NCBI GenBank assembly: GCA_012295275.1
Contig: CM022676.1
Span: 11,973,160-12,020,659, forward strand
Origin: Chrysomallon squamiferum
Lineage: Eukaryota; Mollusca; Gastropoda; Neomphalida; Peltospiridae
Length of the DNA stretch: 47,500 nt
Reading direction: 5' to 3'
Shown in pieces: positions 38,828 to 47,500 of this stretch (positions are counted from its first letter, which is position 1; every line of letters begins with the position of its first letter). A program made the position numbers and the translations under genes. The notes under the pieces are model-generated. The model worked only from the letters and a program-made list of their open reading frames with translations, was not told where the DNA came from and did no database searches.

Positions 38828-40000
38828 CTAACTACGGAAACTCAGAGACTGTGTGACAGACTGTGTGTTTGAAAGACTGTATGTTTGAGAGACTCTGTGG
38901 ACTGTGGACTCACAGGATTTCTGTATTGTGAGCCGCACGGTGTTGCTCCTCTCCCTGACAGCCACGCACCACCATTCCGTCGCGTCCCTGTACCTCGCGT
39001 TCCTGCCCGGGTAGTAGATCGTCAGGTAGTACTCCCTCGTCCGGGCGTTGGCTCGCCGGGTGCCAGGCCCACAGCTGACGTAGTAGTCGCGGGGCGCCCT
39101 GTTGAAGACAATGCACTGGTCGCCCTTCTGCACGACGGACGCGAATATCGAGTGCGGCTGCTCTTCGATCTCCATGTAGAACCTGAGAAGGAATTCGGTG
39201 ACGTTGATGTCTTCCACGGTGCACGTCAGCGTGAACGCCGTGTTCGGCTTGGCCACTTCAGACTGACTCGTTAACGAAATCGTCCAGCCTGAAAGAAAAA
39301 GGAAAAACACGAAGTGAATTCTCATCAATGTAGTAGTAGTATGTCGTAATCTCTTAAAACAGGCCTCACCAATACCACATAATAGTAATCTGTGTAATGT
39401 AGTAGTAGTTGTTGTATGTCGTAATATCTTAACACAGGCCTCACCAATACCACAGAATAGTGATCTGTGTATTGTAGTAGTAGTTGTTGTATGTCGTAAT
39501 CTCTTAACACAGGCCTCACCTATACGACAATCTGTATATTGTAGCAGGAGAAGAAGAGGTAGTAACAGACGTAGTCGTATTAGTAGTAGTGGTAGTTCTA
39601 ATAGCTGTTGTAGTAGCGTAATAAGAGTAATAAAAGCAGTAATTCAATGCAGTGTTTGTAAGTGTAGATGTGGTGTTTTAGAAACAGCTAAAACAATCAT
39701 CAGAAACTGTGTCACTGGACGTATAGATCTCAAGTTTCACTCAGACCATTTATACATTTCATTTTTCACTCTAACCATTTATATACTTCATTTGTCACTG
39801 ACATCTTTAATTTACTTCATTTATCAATTAGACCAATTATATTCTTCACGTAAAACCCAGATGATACTGAAAACTGATTTCTTACTGAAATATTTATATG
39901 CTTCATTCGACAAATTGTTTTTGTAATGCTGAAAAAACTCACCTGATACACCACACTGAGTTATAAAGATTGCAGTAAAAACCGCAATCCACAACTTCAT
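38828..40000 (-). CDS. Secreted single-Ig-domain protein with C-terminal tail (172 aa)
   Basis: Exons on the minus strand are 40000-39943 (58 nt, signal peptide starting MKLWIAVFTAIFITQCGVS, ATG after TTGTCAG, donor GTGAGT) and 39288-38828 (461 nt, acceptor TTCTTTCAG), joined in phase 1. The domain has cysteines in LTCTV, DQCIV, VSCGPGT and WWCVA, then a 30-residue Ser/Thr-rich tail with a fifth cysteine (QKSCES). The tail sequence itself begins with a good donor, TCCT|GTGAGT at 38914, exactly where the two-Ig genes splice from Ig1 to Ig2. The tail may therefore be an intron-retention end of an Ig1-type exon. The exon is GC-rich against AT-rich flanks. Role unknown. Confidence 0.75.
39327..39545. 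repeat. 75-bp tandem repeat, about 2.8 copies, in the intron
   Basis: ATGTCGTAATCTCTTAAMACAGGCC recurs at 39341, 39416 and 39491, a 75-bp period, inside the intron of the Ig gene. Confidence 0.88.
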
Positions 40001-41774
40001 CTGACAAGAAAAACAGTAACAATGATAATGATGTTGATAATGTTATATAACATACAATATTATGTAATATAAAATAAAATATAATGTAATACAATACAAT
40101 ATAATATAATATAATATAATAATAGTAATAATACTAATAGTAGTAGTAGTAATAGTAGTAGTAGTAACAGTAATAATAGAATACCTAGTGAGTATAGGTC
40201 TTTATTTCGTATACTACGATATTATCTCTACTACTACCAATACGACTATGTTTGTTACTACAATGATTACTTTTTCTTGTACTACTGCAATGTGTGTAAG
40301 TAATTACTGCGTAGACGACTACTACAGAGAAAAACAACAACAACAGCTTTACAATGGAAACAGATACTGCACAATATTTATACACACACAGTCAAATCTA
40401 ACAGACGTGAATAATAATATAAGATTTTTTATTTCTAATTTCTTTTCACTAATTTTTAAAAGTGATAACATTTTAGAAAAAAATACACAAGCAAACAAGC
40501 ATACAGTCAAAAAATAAATAAATACATAAATAAATAAATAAAATAAAACAAATAGAAATGAAATGAAATGATGTCCTACCTTTCGTTCGCTAGTTCTGTT
40601 TACTAGATATCTGTGGCATGTTCAGAGTTACATATGTCTGTCATCAGCATATCAACCGTTATATATCTGTGTTTATATATATATATATATATATATGTAT
40701 GCATGCATGCATGTATATATATCAACATGAACGTAAACAGAAACCTTCAGTTACGTTAATTTAATAAATAATTTCAGCTATATACTTGAATATTTAATTG
40801 ATCTAGAGTTTACATACTTCAGATATATTTTTCATTTTGCTTTGTCTACTGAACAATTCACTTTTATCTCGCTTCATTTTCTAGAAAAAATCTAAACAAA
40901 GTAGCAATAGTACTGGCAGTCGTATGGTAATAATAGTAATAATAGTAGTAATAGTAGTAATAGTATTAATAGTAGTTATTGCAGTAATAGTAGTAATAGT
41001 AGTTATTATAGTAAAAGTAGTAATAATAGTAATAATAGCAATAATAGTAGTAGTAATAATAGTAGTAATAATAGTAGTTATAGTAATAATAATAGTAATA
41101 ATAGTAGTAATAGTAATAATAGTAGTAATAATAGTAATAATAATAGTAATAATAGTAATAATAATAGTAGTTATAGTAATAATAATAGTAACAGTAGTAT
41201 GTAGTGGTAATAGCAGCCACAGTAGAAATAGTAGTAATAGTGCTAATAGTAGTAAGTAGAAATAGTAGTAATAGTAGTAATACAATTAATGATACTATGA
41301 AAAGTAATAATAATAGTAGTTTTAGTAAATTCAATGTTTTTCTGTTGTTTTTAATTTGATTGTATATTTATTTATTTATTCATCATCATCATCATCATCT
41401 TCTTCTTCTTCTTCTTCTTCTTCTTATTATTATTATTATTACTATTACTATTATTATTATACTTTACTTTATTACATTTTATTTTATTCTTCTTATTTTA
41501 ATTTTAATTTTTCTGAACGATTGGATAACCGTTTTTTATTATTTAAATAGTGTTACTATATATATAAAAATATATATTATTTTAATGCTGCGAAAAAAAT
41601 ATGACTTTTAAAATAATATAAACAGTTTATATAACTGGTTGTCATACTGTAATCAAATCTGTATTTAACACACAGCTACTAACACGAGCAGACATACAGC
41701 TACAGAGATAGATACATGTGTGTGTGTGTTTTTACGTGCGTTCACAGGCTTTACTTCCACTGTCAACTGTCACG
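40001..41774. other. Intergenic, simple repeats
   Basis: AAT/AGT runs at 40090-40185, (TA)n and GCAT runs at 40675-40715, an imperfect AGT/AAT array at 40925-41280, and (ATC)/(TTC)/(TTA)n at 41381-41460. No coding exon is recognised. Confidence 0.75.
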
Positions 41775-43085
41775 CATATAACTAAACAGGTATGATATTA
41801 CACATACTGACATCTTACATACTGTGTTAAATAAAACATGATATTACACATACTGACATCTTACATACTGTGTTAAATAAAACATGATATTACACATACT
41901 GACATATTACATACTGTGTTAAATAAAACATGATATTACACATACTGACATATTACATACTGTGTTAAATAAAACATGATATTACACATACTGACATATT
42001 ACATACTGTGTTAAATAAACACGATATTACACATACTGACATATTACATACTGTGTTAAATAAACACGATATTACACTTACTCACATATTACATACTGTG
42101 TTAAATAAAACATGATATTACACATACTGACATATTACATACTGTGTTAAATAAAACATGATATTACACATACTCACATATTACATACTGTGTTAAATAA
42201 AACATGATATTATACATGCTGACATCTTACATACTGTGTTAAATAAAACACGATATTACACATACTGACATATTACATACTGTGTTAAATAAAACATGAT
42301 ATTACACATACTGACATATTACATACAGTAGTAAATAAAATATGATATTACACATACTCACATATTACATACTGTGTTAAATAAAACACGATTTTACATA
42401 TACTGACATATTACATACTGTGTTAAATAAAACACGATATTACACATACTCACATATTACATACTGTGTTAAATAAAACATGATATTACACATACTGACA
42501 TATTACATACAGTAGTAAATAAAATATGATATTACACATACTCACATATTACATACTGTGTTAAATAAAACACGATTTTACATATACTGACATATTACAT
42601 ACTGTGTTAAATAAAACACGATATTACACATACTCACATATTACATACTGTGTTAAATAAAACATGATATTACACATACTGACATATTACATACTGTGTT
42701 AAATAAAACACGATATTACACATACTCACATATTACATACTGTGTTAATTAAAACATGATATTAGACATACTCACATATTACATACTGTATTAAATAAAA
42801 CATGATATTATACATACTGACATATTACATACTGTATTAAATAAAACATAATATTACAGATACTCACATATTACATACTGTGTTAAATAAAACATGATAT
42901 TACACATACTCACATATTACATACTGTGTTAAATAAAACATGATATTACACATACTCACATATTACATACTGTATTAAATAAAACACGATATTACACATA
43001 CCGACATATAACAAACAGTAGTAAATAAAACTAAAACGATATTACACATACTGACATAAAACATACAGTAGTAAATACAGATAGT
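41775..43085. repeat. 46-bp minisatellite, inverted array of about 28 copies
   Basis: Same 46-bp family as downstream of the block single-Ig exons, but reversed. Here the plus strand reads TTAAATAAAACATGATATTA and carries AATAAA. Homogeneous, with blocks of shared variants (ACACGAT, CAGTAGTAAAT). Confidence 0.95.
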
Positions 43086-43194
43086 TACATGGGCAGAAGG
43101 ATACATAGATAGACACATTCATAGACACATAAATATATATATATATAAACAGATAGACAGATAGACAGATAGATTGAAAGTAAACTTATAGATA

Positions 43195-43213
43195 GACAGA
43201 CAGACAGACAGAC

Positions 43214-43296
<83 letters not shown>
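43195..43296. repeat. (GACA)n/(GATA)n microsatellite
   Basis: About 100 bp of pure tetranucleotide repeats. Confidence 0.96.
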
Positions 43297-43429
43297 GAAT
43301 GAAAGAAAGATTGTTTCCATAATTTTAGTGATCATATATCTTTTTTGTATTAGAGGTACACAAAACCAGACAAATAAAAACATGAAAAACACAAAATACT
43401 GTTTGTTATATGTCAGTCTGTGTAATATC

Positions 43430-43745
43430 ATGTTTTATTTTTATTTACTACTGTCCTACATATCATATTTTATTTTTTACTTAATACTGTGTGGTATATG
43501 ATATTCTGTGTGACGTCATATTTTATTTTTTACTTAATTCTGTGTGGTATATGATATTCTGTGTGACGTCATATTTTATTTTTTACTTAATTCTGTATGG
43601 TATATGATATTCTGTGTGACGTCATACTTTAGTTTTACTTAGTACTGTGTGGTATATGATATTCTGTGTGACGTCATATTTTATTTTTTACTTAATACTG
43701 TCTGGTATATGATATTCTGTGTGACGTCATACTTTAGTTTTATTT
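43430..43745. repeat. 53-bp tandem repeat 3' of the broken Ig gene
   Basis: TTCTGTGTGACGTCATATTTTATT recurs about every 53 bp (43508, 43561 and onward). It occupies the place the 46-bp array holds in the blocks. Some units give AATAAA on the minus strand. Confidence 0.85.
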
Positions 43746-43754
43746 ACTCGTTGT

Positions 43755-44415
43755 CTACTCTGTCTCAGTGACGTGTACAGTTTCACTCGTGTCGCCACCG
43801 TAAACTCCACATCTCCAGTCACTTTCGCCGTTTCCTTGAGACGTCAGCTGGACGTAGTAAGTCCTGAACCCAGCAACCCTCTTCGTCCGCAGCCCACAGC
43901 GCAGTCTGGTTCGTCCTGTCAGTCTGGTCAGTGGGAAGCAGCGTCTGGACTCCTGGAGGAAAGATGCGTGAAACAGAAACGTGTTGGAACCTCGCGTTGT
44001 TCTGTAGAACGTCACAACGACTGAGACGAGTTTTGGTGTCTCTGCTGCACACATCAACTGATATTCCTTGTTCCGCCTCACCTGCTGGGCTGCAGTGTAC
44101 AAAATTATTCCTTTTTAGGGACTGAAATATAAAATGTGTAAAAAAAATCAAATGTTTGTATCATTTTAACAGAACAAGGGTCAAATTGAATTAAATAAAT
44201 GTTTCGACGTGATAGGTACGTGCTTTCTTATTTAATCCAAATTATGTTTTTGTATTAGACTTTGAGAGTAGAAACCTACGTCGTGTTATGTTTCTTGTGA
44301 TTTGTAATGACACCCTGTTTTTTTCAGTTCCTTTAAAATAAAATGTTTTTATTTTTATTTTGTATATTTGTTGTTTTTTTCATGTTGTACTATTATTATA
44401 CTATAAATGTCATAC

Positions 44416-44448
<33 letters not shown>

Positions 44449-44517
44449 GTCATCTTACTCAGGCTGTCTTTCACAAATACAACCAAGGAGAAAAAAAATC
44501 ACAGAAGACAACAGCAT
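43755..44517 (-). pseudogene. Single-Ig gene, probably broken
   Basis: The Ig exon (minus, about 44121-43755) encodes a domain related to the block single-Ig exons, with cysteines in LMCAA, RRCFP, LRCGL and WRCGV, ending TVHVTETE. The signal exon is 44517-44459 (ATG after TTTTAACAG, donor GTAAGA). It matches 35954-35897 but has one extra T in a run of eight, making it 59 nt. With the TTATATTTCAG acceptor, the frame used by the Ig domain meets TAA two codons into the exon. An alternative AG at 44111-44112 removes the stop but not the phase mismatch. Broken as read, unless the T-run is a sequencing error or another first exon is used. Confidence 0.65.
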
Positions 44518-44639
44518 CTGTTAAAAATAGCAATAAATCAGATATCATTTCACATTTGATCTCCATCTGTCTCCAGTATTCTACACAACTCGATATCCAG
44601 TTGAATACATGAGTCACAAAATGAAAACTATTTGACAGT

Positions 44640-44930
44640 TTTAAATATGCAGAATAGAAAGAAGTGTGATATGTAGAGAGAGAACTGTGATTACACAGCG
44701 AGTAAATATGAGAGAGTAGACAGTGAGTACTCAGTGAGTAGATGTGAGAGTGTAGACAGTGAGTAGATATGAGAGTGTAGACAGTGAGTAGATATGATAG
44801 TGTAGACAGTGGGTACTCAGTGAGTAGATATCTGAGTGTAGACAGTGAGTATCAAATGGAGTAGATATCAGAGTGTAGACAGTTATTACTCAGTGAGTAG
44901 TATGAGACTAAAGACACAGTGAGCAGACAT
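44640..44930. repeat. GTAGACAGTGAGTAGATATG-type repeats upstream of the broken Ig gene
   Basis: Imperfect tandem units of about 25 bp and 36 bp (TGTAGACAGT at 44751, 44776, 44801, 44837). Same style as the repeats upstream of the other signal exons. Confidence 0.8.
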
Positions 44931-45456
44931 TGTTGATTCAAGAGTTAGGAAGTGGTTGTTACTCAAAGAGCAGAAACAAATTCAATAATTAGACGAGTGA
45001 CATATATATATATATATATATGCATAAATACACACACACACACACACACATACACACATATAAATCAAGAGAGTAGATGGTGTCACATACACAGCAGACA
45101 GAACTACAGACTGCGAGGCCGATATAACAAAAATACATTTTCAGATATCGACTACATAAAGAGTGGACAAACAGCTGTCAAGTGAAAGAAAAGAAACAGA
45201 CATTAGTTCTACGAGTCTCAGTCAGAAATACCTGAATACATGTATCGTTGTTTAAATACATCATAACGAAAGACAAAAGTAATGAAATATCGTGCCTTTC
45301 TTTCAACAGGCATGCTGTGATTGTTTTCATGGAGAAATGGCTGTTACTTATGTATATATATATATATATACATACATACATACATATCTGGATGTATGTA
45401 TATGTAATTAACCGTCAGTCTGTCTCTGTGAATTTCATTGTTTGAATGTATGTATG

Positions 45457-45492
<36 letters not shown>

Positions 45493-45717
45493 AACTATGT
45501 ATGTAAATGTAATCTTATCTTTCGAATAAATGATTAATATTTTGTTAAAGAATTATTATTGCTACTAATATTATTTCTAAATACTTTTTTATTTCATTTT
45601 TTATTTTTATTTTTATTTATTTGTTTAATTTGTTTGTATTCCAGTTACAAATAAGTTGACTCATGTTTCTGACATAACAAAAAAAATAAAAAAAAAAAAA
45701 TAAAAAATAAAAAAAAA

Positions 45718-45757
<40 letters not shown>

Positions 45758-46207
45758 AAAATAAAATAAAATAAAATAAAATTATATATATGTCATCTTC
45801 TCTTTTGAATACATTTTTTTTATATTTTGTCATTATTATTATTATTATTTTATTTGTATTTGTTTATTTATTCCAGTGTCTTCACTATGATAATGACAAT
45901 CTCTAAAATAGGACATACACACTCATATATAGATACATACATATATTACCATCAGTGTGATCATCATTATATTATTATTATTATTGTTATTGTTGTTGTT
46001 TACATAATTTCTCTGCTGCTATTATATATATATAGTATTTTGATATATTAATTCGCTGTAAAATTAGTTACCGAATATTTACCAAGTTAGGGGCTTAACG
46101 CTTTAAGTCGTAACAGACAGATATATATATATATATATATCAAACTTCGTGCATATTCGTTTAATTCCGAGAAAAGTGAAGGATTTAGAAAAGCTAGAAG
46201 TAAGACA
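44931..46207. other. Intergenic AT-rich sequence with simple repeats
   Basis: (TA)n and (CA)n at 45002-45060, TA/CATA runs at 45350-45390, GTATAT runs at 45450-45490, (AAAT)n at 45690-45780. 45270-45350 resembles 19675-19740 (GTAATGAAATATCGTGCCTTT). No coding exon is recognised. Confidence 0.7.
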
Positions 46208-46437
46208 GATAAATGACAAGATTTAACGTCCACACACATGGACAGGACTAGACTCTGGACAAGGCTCTGGGGTGACGTCTGTCATTCATGTTGCAGAGTC
46301 TGTTGAAGATCACAAAAGTTGTGATAAATGACAAGATTTAACGTCCACACACATGGACAGGACTAGACTCTGGACAAGGCTCTGGGGTGACGTCTGTCAT
46401 TCATGTTGCAGAGTCTGTTGAAGATCACAAAAGTTGT
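46208..46437. repeat. 115-bp perfect direct duplication
   Basis: 46208-46322 is repeated at 46323-46437 with no difference I can see (begins GATAAATGACAAGATTTAAC). An open frame of unknown meaning continues from the second copy to 46584. Confidence 0.92.
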
Positions 46438-46804
46438 GGGAATCGTGCTGGCTATTTGTGGACCGGGGCTGGGGAAAGGTTAAAGGATGCTGAAGTCCGT
46501 TCGAGGAAACGACTGTCTGAATTAGCGAACGACTGCGTGGATAACAACACACTCAGCATCATCAAAAATATAATATTATACTAATTTGACTTTTTCAAAG
46601 ATTTTTTTTCTCAGAATATTTATGGTAGTTAACATCTCTAATATTGCTTTTAGACGTGTGTCTGATCGTATAAATGTACACATGTGAATAAAAACTGCAT
46701 GTGTGTGTATGTGTACGTATGTATATATGTATTTTATATGTATGTATGTATATAAGCATGTGTGTATGTATACTTGTCGTGTTGGTTTTTACTTCTTTTT
46801 TTAA
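46438..46804. other. Spacer with a short open frame
   Basis: 46438-46560 is complex, higher-GC sequence (plus-strand frame containing GAGERLKDAEVRSRKRLSEL) that I do not recognise. It may be a remnant of a coding exon. The rest is AT-rich with GTATGT repeats. Confidence 0.35.
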
Positions 46805-47199
46805 TCAGTGTACTTCAGTTTCTGTTTTAACAGTATAAACGTTGCTTTTTATTTCGCTGTGGAATTCTTCACACCACCAGTTTGTGAGGTCGCTTCCTAG
46901 AGGACCTTTGTCCTTCTCCACCTGCTCGATGACGAGTGTGTAGATCATGATCAGAGTGGAGCCGTCTTTCTTCAGCCTCTGACACGTCACAGAGTAACCT
47001 GGAGGCGGTTTGCTGTACAGGATGCACGTGAAGTTGAACTGAACCACGGACACGAAGCTGCTCGTGAACACCTTTCTTATCTCCTTGTAGAAAGAAACGA
47101 GGAACGTGTCGTCGTGGTCCTCGGCAAACACACACGACAACGTGAACGGCTTGTGCAGCATCGCGACACCCGGCGAGCCAACAATCATCATCGTCTTCA
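46805..47199 (-). CDS. Ig-domain terminal exon, partial gene (first exon outside window)
   Basis: A 395-nt exon on the minus strand, acceptor TTTGTTTTCCAG at 47200, phase-1 entry, ending KTETEVH and TGA. One Ig-like domain with cysteines in LSCVF, FTCIL, VTCQR and WWCEE. The C-strand reads VSFYKE as in the other members. The C-G-x-G-T motif after the third cysteine is lost (CQRLKK). Two cryptic basic stretches aside, there is no membrane segment. The signal exon is not found up to 47500 and should lie beyond the right edge. Confidence 0.7.
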
Positions 47200-47240
47200 C
47201 TGGAAAACAAAGAGTAGCAACAACTTCAACAACAGCAAGC

Positions 47241-47500
47241 AATGTGAATTTTACGTTACAAGTGATGTGAATTTTACGTTACACGTAATGTGAATATTAC
47301 GTTACAAGAAAAGTGAATTTTACGTTACAAGAAAAGTGAATTTTACGTTACAAGTAATGAAATTTACGTTACAAGTAAATGAATTTTACGTTACAAGTGA
47401 TGTGAATTTTACGTTACAAGTAATATGACTTTTAACATACAGTAATGACAATTTTAAATTACAAATGATGTGACAGTTAACTTGCATGTGATGTTACTTT
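47241..47500. repeat. 23-bp tandem repeat in the intron
   Basis: GTGAATTTTACGTTACAAGT units recur about every 21-23 bp (47244, 47267 and onward), degenerating toward the window end, upstream of the last Ig exon. Confidence 0.9.

Noticed and set aside
38885-39274. Long plus-strand frame antisense to the Ig exon
   Set aside because: It is a shadow frame in GC-rich coding sequence. The minus strand has the four-cysteine Ig domain, splice sites and signal exon.
39294-39328. MMRIHFVFFLFLSG as the start of the 38.8 kb protein
   Set aside because: The hydrophobic stretch is the translated pyrimidine tract of a splice acceptor (CTTTTTCTTTCAG). The real signal exon is at 39943-40000.
46208-46437. 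tRNA, 5S RNA or SINE
   Set aside because: No A/B box pair, cloverleaf or poly(A)/tail structure was seen. It is only a direct duplication.

Overview
The window looks like animal nuclear DNA: AT-rich, crowded with microsatellites and minisatellites, with small intron-split genes and no bacterial-type operons. Every gene I can support encodes a small secreted protein made of one or two immunoglobulin-like (Ig) domains. The domain style (four cysteines, a W-x-C F-strand, a C-G-x-G-T motif) and the repeat-rich setting suggest a mollusc, perhaps a gastropod. In gastropods, secreted Ig-containing defence proteins (FREP/CREP/GREP, the 'VIgL' group) are known. That assignment is inference at moderate to low confidence. 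No fibrinogen or lectin domain is visible here.

Layout. 1-2330 is a run of unrelated minisatellites (67, 55, 37 and 34 bp units). 2351-4287 (+) is a two-Ig gene. 4440-11070 holds simple repeats, a decayed coding fragment (6786-7130) and a Tigger/pogo-like transposon remnant (7299-7632). 11077-11934 (+) is a single-Ig gene. 12822-12873 (+) is an orphan signal-peptide exon. 14.44-35.27 kb is a block of about 6.5-7.5 kb repeated in tandem three times (A, B, C), bounded by four (CT)n arrays. Each block carries a single-Ig gene (+), a convergent two-Ig gene (-) and a second single-Ig exon (-). Only block C keeps a signal exon (35897-35954) for the last of these. 36.19-37.54 kb is a 21-bp minisatellite. 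38828-40000 (-) is another Ig gene. 41.78-43.08 kb is an inverted array of the 46-bp minisatellite found in the blocks. 43755-44517 (-) is a broken single-Ig gene. 46805-47199 (-) is the last exon of an Ig gene whose first exon lies beyond the window.

Shared gene plan. The first coding exon is 52 or 58 nt, encodes a signal peptide, begins with ATG directly after an acceptor-like AG, and ends in phase 1. Every Ig domain sits in its own exon with phase-1 ends, so the exons are interchangeable without a frameshift. The proteins have no transmembrane segment, so they are probably secreted. A host-defence or recognition role is plausible but unproven.

Strongest signal: the first Ig exon of the block C two-Ig gene differs from blocks A and B by about 25 bases in 378, mostly amino-acid changing. 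The introns on both sides differ by only about 1%. That is the pattern expected from diversifying selection or from gene conversion by another family member. Exon boundaries and counts were read by eye from the sequence; no alignment or database search was run.
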